Below are positions 27,777 through 35,696 of a DNA stretch of 64,000 nt, one piece after another. The stretch lies in assembly GCA_963767645.1 (NCBI GenBank), contig CAVYEW010000014.1, positions 62,001 to 126,000 of the forward strand. The letters are read 5' to 3'. How positions within the stretch are numbered: the first letter of the stretch is position 1; every line of letters begins with the position of its first letter. The position numbers and the translations under genes were made by a program. The notes below the pieces were generated by a model. The model searched no databases. It was not told where the DNA came from and saw only the letters and a list, made by a program, of their open reading frames with translations. The DNA is from DATFDN01 sp963767645 (GTDB lineage Bacteria; Pseudomonadota; Alphaproteobacteria; Acetobacterales; Acetobacteraceae).

Positions 27777-28919
27777 TCAACATGGATGTGCAGGGCAGAA
27801 GCGCGGGCCGGCGGCCAACGCCTGCTCGGCGGAGGCGGCGATGTCGCGCAGCACGTCGGCGGCCGGCCGTATCTCGCGGATCATGCCAAGCCCCTGTCCC
27901 GCGAAGCCAGGCCAGATATCGGCGCGGCCGGCGGCAAGTCCCGCCTGCGTGACCGGATAGGCGACGGCGCTTTGCCAGGGCATCGGCAGCGGCTCCAGCC
28001 CGGATTCGGCGTATGCGGCCGCCCAACGATTGCGCACCATACGTGCCGGCTTGCCGGTGACGGTGCGGGAGACGACGGTGCCCTGGTCGTCGCCCGCGAT
28101 CAGCGCCTGTTTCTGGAAATCGGCCAGCCCGGATTCGTGGGTCGCCAGGAACGCGGTGCCGATCCAAGCGCCCTCGGCGCCGAGCATCAGTGACGCTGCC
28201 ACGCCCCGTCCATCGGCGATGCCGCCCGCGCCCAGCACGGGCACGCGTCCCGCCACCGCGTCCACGACCTGCGGGATCAGCGCCATGGTGCCGACCGAGG
28301 CGTTGTGCCCGCCCCCGTCATGGCCCTGCGCGACGATGATGTCCACGCCGGTCTGCAGCACTTGGCGCGCGTGGCGGGTGGCACCGACCACCGCGATCAC
28401 GATGGTGTTGGTCGCCTTCAGCCGTTCCATCCACGGCGCCGGACTGCCAAGACCGGCGGCGTAGACCGGCACCCGTTCCTCGATCACCACCTCCATCTGC
28501 GCGGCGAAGAACTCGGCGCTGAGCGGCGTCGGGCCGTCCCGGTCCGCTGGGTCGGCGGCGAGCGCTTCCGGCGAGGGCGCCCGCAGGTTCTCGCGGGCCA
28601 GGAATTCGGCGGCAAAGCGGCGGTGCTGGGGCAGCAGCTCCGCCGGGGAGATCCCGGTATTGGCAGCAGCGGCCGCGCCGCGCCGTACCGAGGCGGGAAG
28701 TAGCGTGTCGACCCCGAACGGTCGGTCGGTCAGCGCGCGGGTGCGCCTGATCCACGCGCGGAGCTGGTTCGGTCCACAGGACGCGGCGCCGATCACCCCG
28801 AGCCCGCCGGCATTCGAGACCGCGGCGGCCAGTTCGGGCGTCGAGGCCCGACCCATGCCGGCGAGCAGGATCGGGATCTGTATGCCGAGCAGCTCGCAAA
28901 CCCGCGTGTGCAGAGCCAT
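27777..28919 (-). CDS. Nitronate monooxygenase (2-nitropropane dioxygenase family)
   Basis: 380 residues from the Met at 28919, where GAGGAGGCAGGACG precedes; nine more in-frame codons upstream lack it. TIM-barrel FMN enzyme: PILLAGMGRASTPELAAAVSNA at the start, a GQ-type loop (VAQGHDGGGHN, about 206-216) and GAGGIADGRGVAASLMLGAEG for phosphate binding, then the WIGTAFLAT segment. Members oxidise toxic alkyl nitronates such as propionate-3-nitronate with O2. The catalytic His of class I enzymes maps to GHDGGGHN. A nearby nitrosative-stress regulon lies 6 kb away but is not linked in the sequence. Confidence 0.92.
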   Translation of the reverse strand: MALHTRVCELLGIQIPILLAGMGRASTPELAAAVSNAGGLGVIGAASCGPNQLRAWIRRTRALTDRPFGVDTLLPASVRRGAAAAANTGISPAELLPQHRRFAAEFLARENLRAPSPEALAADPADRDGPTPLSAEFFAAQMEVVIEERVPVYAAGLGSPAPWMERLKATNTIVIAVVGATRHARQVLQTGVDIIVAQGHDGGGHNASVGTMALIPQVVDAVAGRVPVLGAGGIADGRGVAASLMLGAEGAWIGTAFLATHESGLADFQKQALIAGDDQGTVVSRTVTGKPARMVRNRWAAAYAESGLEPLPMPWQSAVAYPVTQAGLAAGRADIWPGFAGQGLGMIREIRPAADVLRDIAASAEQALAAGPRFCPAHPC

Positions 28920-29035
28920 CGTCCTGCCTCCTCGTCCGGTTCGCATGCACTCAACAACAGGTGCGGCGGGTCGTCCATCGACGCGGCTGGGCCCGGTGCG
29001 TAAGTCTGCTGCCTTGCTGCTCGAAAGGATCGTGG

Positions 29036-30352
29036 ATGGCTCGCCTTCGGCTGCCGGGGTTGCTGACGCTCTGCCTGCTCGGCGCGTGGCTGCGCTGGCT
29101 CGGACCCGCCCCGGCGCTGGGCGCCGACAAGGTCGTGGTGACGCTCTGGACCTGGCGCCCCGAGGCGTCAGTCGTCGCCGAGATGGTCGCCGCGATCGAG
29201 CACGCCCATCCCGAGATCGAGCTGCGCGCGGTGGTACAGCCCGCCGAGACCTATTTCGCCGCCCTGGCCCAAGCCAGCGCCGCCGGCACGCTGCCGGACA
29301 TCATCGGATTGCCGGCCGGGGCGGAGACGCAGCGCCTGCGCGACCGGCTGCAGGAGCTGCCCACGAAGGCCAGCGGCATACTGGGCAAGGACTGGAAGAA
29401 GCACTTCCTCCCCGAGGTGCTGGGCGAAGCCAAGCTCGGCAATCCCAAGGGCGACGACAGTCTTTACGTCATGCCCATGACGACCGAGGTGCTGGGCCTG
29501 TGGTTCGACGGCCCGGCCTTCGTCAAGGCCGGCCTGTCCTCGCCGCCGAGGAGCCTGGACGAGATGGCCAGCGACGCAGAAAAGCTGCGTGCGGCCGCGC
29601 TGTCGCCGTTTGCGCTCGGCGCCGCCGGCGAGCGAGCGATGATCGGGCTGTTCCTGCAGATCGTGGCGCAGACGGATGCCGAGGACCTGCTCAGCGCGGA
29701 GAGCGGGCAGCAAGTGTGGTCGCGGCCGGGCATGGTCCAGGCCGTCCGTATCTGGCAATCGCTCTTCACCCGCCGGATCGCCGATCAGGATGCGCTGACG
29801 ACACGGGCGGATGACGCCGCAGCGGCGTTCCTCCAGGGCCACGCTGGCATGAGCCCGCAGGATTCCGGCTGGCTGCGCCAAGCCCACCCTTCGGGGAAGC
29901 CGGCGACGGCGAAGCCGTTCGAGTACGGCCCGTTCGCCTTTCCGGCAATCGGCCCCAGCGGTCAGCCAAGCCCGCCTTTGGGGGGTGTTGCCGTCGGCTG
30001 GGCAATGACCAGGAACGCCAGCGGATCGCCCGATTCCGACCGCGCCACTCAGATCGTGTGGCACGACCTGATCGTCGGACCCGGCGCCCAGACCGCAGTG
30101 AACGAGCTTACCGGCCTGCCCGCCCATGATGGTCTGCGTCCGCAACTGCCGCTCCCGGCCGATGTGCAACGGCTCTACGAGGGGTTCCAAGCGCAACTGG
30201 CGGGAGCCAAGCCTCACGTGATCGGCGACCCGGCGATACAGACAGTGCTAGCGCGCGAGTTGCGCGCCGTCGCCGCCGGGAACGAGCAGCCGGAAAGGGC
30301 GATGGAGGCGGTCGATGCTGCCTCCCGCCAGCAGCAATTGCTCGCCCGGTGA
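29036..30352 (+). CDS. ABC transporter extracellular solute-binding protein (sugar type)
   Basis: 438 residues from ATG 29036, which opens a signal peptide of about 30 residues (LLTLCLLGAWLRWLG...ALGA). The body is the bacterial solute-binding family 1 (MalE-like): VVVTLWTWRPEASVV, GTLPDIIGLPAGAET, MTTEVLGLWFDGPAF and QGHAGMSPQDSGWLRQ. No permease or ATPase gene is near, so it is an orphan binding protein in this window. Ligand by class would be a carbohydrate, unproven. The next gene overlaps its stop by four bases (GTGA). Confidence 0.85.
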   Translation: MARLRLPGLLTLCLLGAWLRWLGPAPALGADKVVVTLWTWRPEASVVAEMVAAIEHAHPEIELRAVVQPAETYFAALAQASAAGTLPDIIGLPAGAETQRLRDRLQELPTKASGILGKDWKKHFLPEVLGEAKLGNPKGDDSLYVMPMTTEVLGLWFDGPAFVKAGLSSPPRSLDEMASDAEKLRAAALSPFALGAAGERAMIGLFLQIVAQTDAEDLLSAESGQQVWSRPGMVQAVRIWQSLFTRRIADQDALTTRADDAAAAFLQGHAGMSPQDSGWLRQAHPSGKPATAKPFEYGPFAFPAIGPSGQPSPPLGGVAVGWAMTRNASGSPDSDRATQIVWHDLIVGPGAQTAVNELTGLPAHDGLRPQLPLPADVQRLYEGFQAQLAGAKPHVIGDPAIQTVLARELRAVAAGNEQPERAMEAVDAASRQQQLLAR

Positions 30353-31272
30353 TCCCGCGCCGGCTCGCACGCGCCGCACTGGGCCTGGCGCTGCTGACTG
30401 TTTCGTTTGCTCGCCCGGCAATGGCGTGCGAGCTGACGCGCCGCGCGACCGTGCCGCTCCGCATCGCTGGGGGGGATATCCTGGTCGAGGTCGCGGTCAA
30501 CGGCGTGCCGGCGAGCTTCAAGCTCGACACCGGCGCCGAACGCTCGCTTATCACGCCCGAGGCGGCGCGGCGCCTGGACCTGGCCCGCGATCGCTGGGTG
30601 GGGAGCACGGTCTGGGGCATCGGCGGGATCGAGCGGAACAGCGTCGCCGACCCACGCAGCCTCAGTCTTGCCGGCATCCCGCTCCGCCATCGCGCCCCGG
30701 CGGGGGACTCGTTCCTGGTGGTGGGGCCGCTCGGCGCAGCGAACGCGGGCGAACCGTCGGTGGACGGGCTGCTGGGACGTGACTTCCTGAGCGCGTTCGA
30801 CGTTGCGCTGGACGTGCCCGGACGCCGCCTGACCTTATGGGGCGTGAGCGGCTGCGCCGGCCGCTTCCTGCCCTGGACCGAGCCCTATGATGCGATCGCG
30901 ACATTGCCGGAATACGGGAATGCGCTGGTTCTGCCGGTGCTGGCCGACGGGAAGAGGCTGCGCGCCCTGCCGGACACGGGGGCGGCCGAGACCCTGCTGA
31001 GTACGGCGGGTGTGATCCGGCTCGGCCTTGGCGATTCTGGCGGACCGGTGCAGGACATACACGGGGTCGGCGAGCGCGCCCGCGCGGTGTGGTCGATACG
31101 CCTGTCCAGCCTGCAGGTCGGCCGGCAGACCGAGCGCGACGTCCCGGCGCTGGCCTCGCGGCTGCACCTGTATCCGATCGTGGACATGCTGCTCGGCGCC
31201 GACTGGTTCCGCACGCGCCGGGTCTGGCTTTCCTACGCGACGGGACAGGTGTTCACGGCACGGGGCGGGTAA
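30349..31272 (+). CDS. Retropepsin-like aspartyl protease, duplicated domains
   Basis: 307 residues starting at GTG 30349, coupled to the binding protein. Signal peptide about 1-26 (LGLALLTVSFARPAMA). Two aspartyl half-domains are seen: FKLDTGAERSLIT at about 62-74 and ALPDTGAAETLLS at about 207-219, each with the DTGA active-site triad. Each is followed by a hydrophobic GLLGRD or MLLGAD flap partner. So this is a covalently duplicated retropepsin-type enzyme (gag-asp family), likely periplasmic. Similar proteins occur beside TPR or transporter genes; the target is not known. Confidence 0.9.
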   Translation: MIPRRLARAALGLALLTVSFARPAMACELTRRATVPLRIAGGDILVEVAVNGVPASFKLDTGAERSLITPEAARRLDLARDRWVGSTVWGIGGIERNSVADPRSLSLAGIPLRHRAPAGDSFLVVGPLGAANAGEPSVDGLLGRDFLSAFDVALDVPGRRLTLWGVSGCAGRFLPWTEPYDAIATLPEYGNALVLPVLADGKRLRALPDTGAAETLLSTAGVIRLGLGDSGGPVQDIHGVGERARAVWSIRLSSLQVGRQTERDVPALASRLHLYPIVDMLLGADWFRTRRVWLSYATGQVFTARGG

Positions 31273-31340
31273 ACGCCCCGATGCGGGTATACGGCTCCGC
31301 CCGGACTGGCTGGAGAAAAAACTAATCCTATAACTCCAGT

Positions 31341-31357
31341 GCGTTGCTGGCCAACGC
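31341..31357. terminator. Hairpin between convergent genes
   Basis: GCGTTG (31341-31346) pairs with CAACGC (31352-31357). It lies between the converging aspartyl protease and TPR genes. No T run, so it is only a possible terminator; a longer CTGGAG/CTCCAG inverted repeat lies just before it. Confidence 0.3.
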
Positions 31358-31382
31358 TTCGCAGGCATCGCGGCTCCCCGCC

Positions 31383-31964
31383 CTAGGTCTCCTCCCCGAA
31401 CGCCTTCCGCCGCAGCTCCTTCATATGCTGCTCGCCCCCCGGCGTTTTCGGGTCGAACGCGAGCAGCTTGTCCCAGGCGGCGAAGGCTGCCTTCCAGTCC
31501 GCGCGCGCCTCGGCGATGCGGGCGAGGGCGCGGAAGGCCAGGAACTCGCGCGGTTCGCGCTTCAGCGCCTCGCCGAGATCGGCGACCGCTCCCGTTCGAT
31601 CCCCGGCGGCGAAGCGGGCCTCGGCGCGCTGGCGCCAGGCTTCGGCCAGATCGGGCTGCAAAGCCACGGCGGCGCCGAAATCCTCGACCGCATCCGGGTT
31701 GGCGCCGGCCTGCTCCTCGCGCGACCCGCGGCCGAGAAGCAGGCGCACGGCGGGGCTGGCGCTGCCGATCCACAGCACGACGACATGGTTCTCGACCAGG
31801 GCCGCGGCCTGCTCGCTCGGCGCCGATTTGAGCGCATCGAGCAAGCGGTCGGCGGCGGCATGGCGATCGAGCGACGGCGGGGACTGGGCAAGCGCGGCAG
31901 GCGCCGCGGCGAGGAGCGCAAGCGCTGCCTGGGCCGCTTGCTGAAGCGTGCCCCGATAACTCAT
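31383..31964 (-). CDS. Periplasmic tetratricopeptide repeat protein
   Basis: 193 residues. Signal peptide about 1-26 (AAQAALALLAAAPAALA). Then helical repeats with the TPR spacing: A.RLLDALKSAPS, PDAVEDFGAAVALQPDLAEAW, RTGAVADLGEALKREP and DWKAAFAAWDKLLAFDP (about 45-180). At least three repeats. It shares four bases with the next gene on the same strand (31961-31964), so they are likely one operon. Function unknown; a scaffold in the envelope is usual for such proteins. Confidence 0.85.
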   Translation of the reverse strand: MSYRGTLQQAAQAALALLAAAPAALAQSPPSLDRHAAADRLLDALKSAPSEQAAALVENHVVVLWIGSASPAVRLLLGRGSREEQAGANPDAVEDFGAAVALQPDLAEAWRQRAEARFAAGDRTGAVADLGEALKREPREFLAFRALARIAEARADWKAAFAAWDKLLAFDPKTPGGEQHMKELRRKAFGEET

Positions 31965-32230
31965 TGTGCCTGCGGCTTTAAGAAGCGCGACCGGCGCATG
32001 GCGAAGACCAAGGTCCCCAGCGCGGCCAGGAGATAGAGCGCGGACCAGCGCGCCGGCACCACCCCGGCCGCGTCCAGTCCCAGATAGGCCAGGAAGAGGA
32101 TCAGCGGCGCCGTCAGGAACACGAAGGGCAGGCTGAAGACCCGCTGCGGATTGAGCCGGTAATAGCGCAGCATCTCCAGGACAAAAGCGATGAGCAGCGG
32201 GACGAGCACGAGGCCGGTGGGGATCGTCAT
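31961..32230 (-). CDS. Small integral membrane protein
   Basis: 89 residues with three predicted membrane segments: about 5-22 (GLVLVPLLIAFVLEMLRY), 33-52 (FVFLTAPLILFLAYLGL) and 60-77 (WSALYLLAALGTLVFAM). Basic C-terminus. Overlaps the TPR gene, which follows it on the minus strand. No family recognised. Confidence 0.75.
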   Translation of the reverse strand: MTIPTGLVLVPLLIAFVLEMLRYYRLNPQRVFSLPFVFLTAPLILFLAYLGLDAAGVVPARWSALYLLAALGTLVFAMRRSRFLKPQAQ

Positions 32231-32295
32231 GAGCGCAATCTAGCGCGACTCTCGGGCTCCCGCATACATTCGTCTAAAGCTCGGGTTCTTGCTGC

Positions 32296-32421
32296 CTAGC
32301 CCTGGCGCGCCTTCATGCGCGGGTTCTTCTTGTTGATCACGTACACCCGCCCGCGGCGGCGCACCACGCGACAGTTCTTGTCGCGGGTCTTGGCGGAGCG
32401 AAGGCTGTTGCGGATGCGCAT
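32296..32421 (-). CDS. rpmJ: Ribosomal protein L36 (bL36)
   Basis: 41 residues: MRIRNSLRSAKTRDKNCRVV at the start, RRRGRVYVINKKNPRMKARQ near the end. The length and the single Cys are those of the zinc-free alphaproteobacterial form. It is too short for the usual ORF cut-off. It binds 23S rRNA in the large subunit. The gene is alone, 65 bases from the small membrane gene. Confidence 0.95.
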   Translation of the reverse strand: MRIRNSLRSAKTRDKNCRVVRRRGRVYVINKKNPRMKARQG

Positions 32422-32567
32422 GACTGACTCTGGCCGGCGGAGATTGGGCGCGCGGGATAGGGCGGCTAGGCGGCAGTGTCAAGCCGAGCCCGCATGAAGG
32501 GTCCGGCTGCCGCCAGCGCCGCGCGCCCCGGCGCCAGAAGCCGATGAAACAGCGGCCAAGCTATGGA

Positions 32568-32702
32568 TCATGTCCGGACATCTTCGGGCACTGCGAATTG
32601 CTGCCCCAGCATATCGAGCCGCGCCCGCCGCTCCTCGAGCGCCGCCGGCCTTGGACGGGCAGCCAGCAGGGCCCTGATCGATGCGATCTCCGCGTCCGCC
32701 AT
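32568..32702 (-). pseudogene. Remnant of an alpha/beta hydrolase N-terminus
   Basis: A 44-codon frame starting three bases after the corrected rdgB stop. It encodes MADAEIASIRALLAARPRPA followed by LEERRARLDMLGQQFAVPED, which looks like the N-terminal cap helices of esterase/lipase family proteins. In those the HGGG oxyanion motif and catalytic core follow. Here the frame ends (TGA) and nothing downstream continues it in any frame before rpmJ. It is either a truncated relic or a small remaining ORF. Confidence 0.5.
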
Positions 32703-32705
32703 GCT

Positions 32706-33318
32706 TCAATCTCCGCCGATCGCCAGGCACGCCGCCCGGAGCTGCGCGAAGGCGCGCGCGCGGTGACTATGCGCGTGCTTCTCGTCCCGGCTCCATCTCC
32801 CCGAAGGTCCGCGCGGCGCCCGCGGGGACGAAGATCGGGTCGTAGCCGAAGCCCTTGTCGCCCCGAGGAGGCCAGGTCACGCTGCCGTCCACGCGGCCGA
32901 GGAATGTCGCAGTATCGCCGTCCGGCCAAGCGAGGCACAGCGCGGCGACGAACCAGGCCCGTCGGTCCGGTGCCTCGCCCATCTCCGCATGGACCCGTGC
33001 CATCGCCGGGGCGAAATCCCGGCCCGGCGCGGCCCAGCGGGCGGACAGGACACCGGGCGCCCCGCCCAGTGCGGCGACGCAGAACCCGGAATCGTCGGCC
33101 AGCGCCGCCTCGCCGCTGGCCCGCGCCGCCGCCAGCGCCTTGAGGCGCGCGTTGCCGGCGAAGTCGGGCGCAGTCTCCTCGGGCTCGGGCAGGCCGAGCG
33201 CGCCCGCCGACGCCAGCCTGAGGCGGTGCGGCGCCAGCAGCTCTTCCATCTCCCGCAGCTTGCCCGGATTGTGCGTGGCGATCACCAGCGCCGATCCGGC
33301 CGCAAGGCGCCGCGCCAT
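32706..33318 (-). CDS. rdgB: dITP/XTP pyrophosphatase (RdgB/HAM1), C-terminus frameshifted
   Basis: Hydrolyses non-canonical purine NTPs to NMP and PPi. Start ATG 33318 overlaps the rph stop (TGATG). Visible: VIATHNPGKLREMEELL (P-loop-like substrate motif), LADDSGFCVAALGGAPG (catalytic Asp and Gly-rich loop), SARWA and KGFGYDPIF. As sequenced the frame ends at 32767 just after FGEMEP. Dropping one base of CCC 32786-32788 restores the canonical end DEKHAHSHRARAFAQL and the stop at 32706, giving 203 residues. In such an essential-type gene a sequencing insertion is more likely than a real mutation. Confidence 0.92.
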
Positions 33319-34031
33319 CACCCGAGCGCGCCCCGCTGCAGGGCGAACAGCGCCGCCGTGCCCTGGCGGGCGAGGCCCAGCAGGGAGGCGAGCTGCGCCT
33401 CGGTGAACGGCGCCTGCTCGGCCGTCGCCTGCACCTCGACGATCCCGCCGGCATCGGTCAGCACGAAATTCGCGTCCGCCTCGGCGGTGGAGTCCTCCGC
33501 GTAGTCGAGGTCGAGCACCGCCGTCCCGCCGGCGATGCCGCAGGAGATCGCCGCCACCTGCCCGCGCAGCGGATCGCGCGCCAGCACGCGGTTGTCGCGC
33601 AGCGTGCGGAACGCCAGTGCGAGCGCCACCCAGGCGCCGGTGATGGCGGCACAGCGCGTTCCGCCATCGGCGTTCAGCACGTCGCAGTCGAGCGTGACAG
33701 TCATCTCGCCCATCGCCGCGCGATCCACCACGGCGCGCAAGGAGCGGCCGATCAGGCGCTGGATTTCCTGCGTCCGCCCGGACTGCTTGCCGCGCGCCGC
33801 CTCGCGCTCGCCGCGCGTATGGGTGGCGCGGGGCAGCATGCCGTACTCGGCCGTGACCCAGCCCTGGCCGGAGCCGCGCAGGAAGCCGGGGACGCGACCC
33901 TCGGCGCTGGCGGCGCAGAGCAGCTCGGTCTCGCCCACGCGGATCAGGCACGAGCCCTCGGCGTGGCGGGCGTAGCCGGGGGTGATGGAGACGGGACGCA
34001 GCGCGTCGGGGGCGCGGCCGGATGGGCGCAT
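33318..34031 (-). CDS. rph: Ribonuclease PH
   Basis: 237 residues. Phosphorolytic 3'-5' exoribonuclease that trims tRNA 3' ends. Family blocks are RPSGRAPDALRPVSITPGYA, the HAEGSCLIRVGETELLCAAS strand, GWVTAEYGMLPRATHTR, GKQSGRTQEIQRLIGRSLRA (RNA and phosphate binding), and GG..LDLDYAEDSTAEADANFV. Full length, start well set by MRPSGR. It is coupled to rdgB. Its ribosome site lies in a stem (next entry). In many alphaproteobacteria rph is divergent from hrcA; here an accessory block separates them. Confidence 0.97.
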   Translation of the reverse strand: MRPSGRAPDALRPVSITPGYARHAEGSCLIRVGETELLCAASAEGRVPGFLRGSGQGWVTAEYGMLPRATHTRGEREAARGKQSGRTQEIQRLIGRSLRAVVDRAAMGEMTVTLDCDVLNADGGTRCAAITGAWVALALAFRTLRDNRVLARDPLRGQVAAISCGIAGGTAVLDLDYAEDSTAEADANFVLTDAGGIVEVQATAEQAPFTEAQLASLLGLARQGTAALFALQRGALG

Positions 34032-34033
34032 GG

Positions 34034-34063
34034 GGCTTCTCCTGTCGGAGGGGGAGAGAAGCC
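34034..34063 (-). promoter_or_regulatory. Hairpin over the rph ribosome binding site
   Basis: On the minus strand GGCTTCTC pairs with GAGAAGCC eight bases by eight, with a 14-base loop; the right arm overlaps the AGGAGAA ribosome site just before the rph ATG. When folded it would hide the site. Whether it regulates rph-rdgB is inference. Confidence 0.4.
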
Positions 34064-34092
34064 AGAGTTGGCGGCGCGTGTCACCTTTGCGG

Positions 34093-34572
34093 TCAATCGA
34101 ACAGCAGCAGCCCGTGGCTTCCAGCCACGGCGCCTGCGATCGTCAGCAAGCTGAGCGCGAGCACGATGACGTGGAAACGATGGACGGTGCGGAACAAAGC
34201 CTCCGAGTTCATTTGCGCACGCTCGGCGAAGCGGCGGTGCAGGAGGAAGGGCTCCAGCACGAAGAGCAGGCTCGTGAAGATCAGCCAGACCAGCACCATC
34301 GCATGCATCCACCAGTACGGGAGCGACGTGAACCGAGACCACGCATTCATCCGGACCAGCATGTAGACCCCGCTCAGGCCGGTCAGGAGGACGCTGAGCT
34401 TGGCTTGCGCGCCGAAGCGGCTCTCAACGGCCTCGAACACGGCGATCCGCTGTGCCGGGTCCGGAAGGCGGCGCAGCGCTGGAAGCAGGACCGTCGTGAC
34501 CAGCCCTACGCCGCCAATCCAGAGCACGACGGCCAGGACGTGCAGCGCACGGGCAATCGTGATGTCATCCAT
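34093..34572 (-). CDS. Integral membrane protein, CopD/DUF2269-like
   Basis: 159 residues with four predicted helices: about 5-30 (IARALHVLAVVLWIGGVGLVTTVLL), 50-72, 88-110 (WWMHAMVLVWLIFTSLLFVLEPF) and 130-155. The pattern ALHVLAVVLWIGG with an early His resembles the CopD/DUF2269 membrane proteins; His at 11, 89 and 131 could hold haem or copper. It is the last gene of the minus-strand run from 36294 and may belong to the NsrR-linked operon (gap 80 bases). No activity is proven. Confidence 0.7.
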   Translation of the reverse strand: MDDITIARALHVLAVVLWIGGVGLVTTVLLPALRRLPDPAQRIAVFEAVESRFGAQAKLSVLLTGLSGVYMLVRMNAWSRFTSLPYWWMHAMVLVWLIFTSLLFVLEPFLLHRRFAERAQMNSEALFRTVHRFHVIVLALSLLTIAGAVAGSHGLLLFD

Positions 34573-34652
34573 GCTTCGATCCCGAGGCTGGCCGGACGAT
34601 TAATAGTAGCCCCGGTTCTGGATACCGCTCAGGCCATGCAGACGGGCATGAG

Positions 34653-35003
34653 CTACTTCTCCGGATCGGGGGAACTGGCCGTGGCGGCATCGGCGCTGCC
34701 TTGGCCTGCCATGCGGTGGAACTCGACCTGGAAGCGCACCGGCCCGAGCGGGGCGACCTCATGTGCCACGCCCGGCTGAACCAGGCCCGGCGCGCCTGAA
34801 GCATCAAGGACACGCTCCGAAGGCGGGTCGAGCACCCGGTAGAGCAGCCGGCCCTCCAGCACGCGGATCAACGCCCAGATGCCGGGCGCGGTGCGATGCG
34901 AGCGAAGCAGCCCGGGTGGGATCGTCGCCTCGGTAAACACCGGAGGTACTGCGATAGGCTTCGCAGCCCGGCGGCAACCCGGCAGGGGCGACTTGCCCGG
35001 CAT
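34653..35003 (-). CDS. DUF1971 (YeaR/TehB-N-like) protein, compensating frame changes at N-terminus
   Basis: 116 residues. The cupin-like DUF1971 core is clear from about residue 24: TEATIPPGLLRSHRTAPGIW, then ALIRVLEGRLLYRVLDP and HEVAPLGPVRFQVEF. Residues 10-21 make no sense for the family. The other frame over those bases reads LPPGCEAYRST, which fits the family N-terminus before TPVFTE. A missing base near 34978-34980 and an extra one near 34944 would explain it. YeaR in E. coli is under NsrR and nitrate control; its role in tellurite or nitrite response is not settled. Lies in the NsrR-linked block. Confidence 0.8.
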   Translation of the reverse strand: MPGKSPLPGCRRAAKPIAVPPVFTEATIPPGLLRSHRTAPGIWALIRVLEGRLLYRVLDPPSERVLDASGAPGLVQPGVAHEVAPLGPVRFQVEFHRMAGQGSADAATASSPDPEK

Positions 35004-35019
35004 CGGCGTTCCTCATGAC

Positions 35020-35370
35020 TCACCCACGCCCGCAGAGCGCCTGAAGCACGACCGCGTTGTTGTGCTCCGTATCCTTCGCCCCGAACAGCAGCGTCACCCG
35101 CCTGCCTTGCTTCACGATGCCGCGCAGCTCCTCCAATGCGGCATTCCCTGCCAGCTCTGCCCGATAGCGCTCCTGGAACCCCGGCCACCGCGCCGGATCG
35201 TGGCCGAACCACCGGCGCAGATCGGTGCTCGGCGCGGCGTCCTTCAGCCAGAGGTCAACCTTCGCCTCGTCCCGCTTCAGTCCGCGCGGCCACAGGCGGT
35301 CCACCAGGACGCGGAGGCCATCGTCGGGCGCCGGCGGGTCGTACGCTCGCTTAAGCCGAACCCCGCTCAT
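35020..35370 (-). CDS. DUF488 family protein
   Basis: 116 residues from the Met at 35370, which overlaps the fdxA stop by four bases. Typical blocks: LKRAYDPPAPDDGLRVLVDR, LWPRGLKRDEAKVDLWLKDA, LRRWFGHDPARWPGFQERY, TLLFGAKDTEHNNAVVL. The DUF488 group is of unknown biochemistry; short members are repeatedly found next to truncated haemoglobins and other nitrosative-stress genes. The conserved WPRG and HD residues suggest an enzyme. Confidence 0.88.
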   Translation of the reverse strand: MSGVRLKRAYDPPAPDDGLRVLVDRLWPRGLKRDEAKVDLWLKDAAPSTDLRRWFGHDPARWPGFQERYRAELAGNAALEELRGIVKQGRRVTLLFGAKDTEHNNAVVLQALCGRG

Positions 35371-35696
35371 GCGCCCGGCTCGGGCGAGAACAAGGCCTCC
35401 TTGCCCGGCTTGTCCTTCCACTCGTCCGCATCAGGCGGCGGCTCGCCCTTTCGGGTGATGTTGGGCCAACGCGCCGCGTAGACGCGGTTGCGCTCGGCCC
35501 AGGCGCTCGCGCGGTCGTCGCTGTCCGGCACGATCGCCTCTACCGGGCACTCGGGCTCGCACACTCCGCAATCGATGCACTCGTCGGGGTGGATGACGAG
35601 CATGTTCTCGCCCACGTAGAAGCAGTCCACCGGGCAGACCTCCACGCAGTCCATGTACTTGCATTTGATGCAAGTCTCGGTGACGACGTAGGTCAT
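35367..35696 (-). CDS. fdxA: 7Fe ferredoxin FdxA
   Basis: 109 residues. N-terminal CIKCKYMDCVEVCPVDCF and CIDCGVCEPECPVEA carry the ligands of one [3Fe-4S] and one [4Fe-4S] cluster in the FdxA pattern; the C-terminal half (KGEPPPDADEW) is also family-typical. A low-potential electron carrier, here translationally coupled to the haemoglobin upstream (four-base overlap) and DUF488 downstream. The position suggests it feeds electrons to an NO-detoxifying haemoglobin or a partner enzyme (inference). Confidence 0.95.
   Translation of the reverse strand: MTYVVTETCIKCKYMDCVEVCPVDCFYVGENMLVIHPDECIDCGVCEPECPVEAIVPDSDDRASAWAERNRVYAARWPNITRKGEPPPDADEWKDKPGKEALFSPEPGA

Noticed and set aside
31300..31340. 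A-rich tract and CTGGAG/CTCCAG inverted repeat as a gene or small RNA
   Set aside because: Only 110 bases between convergent genes, and no promoter seen; kept only as a possible terminator area.
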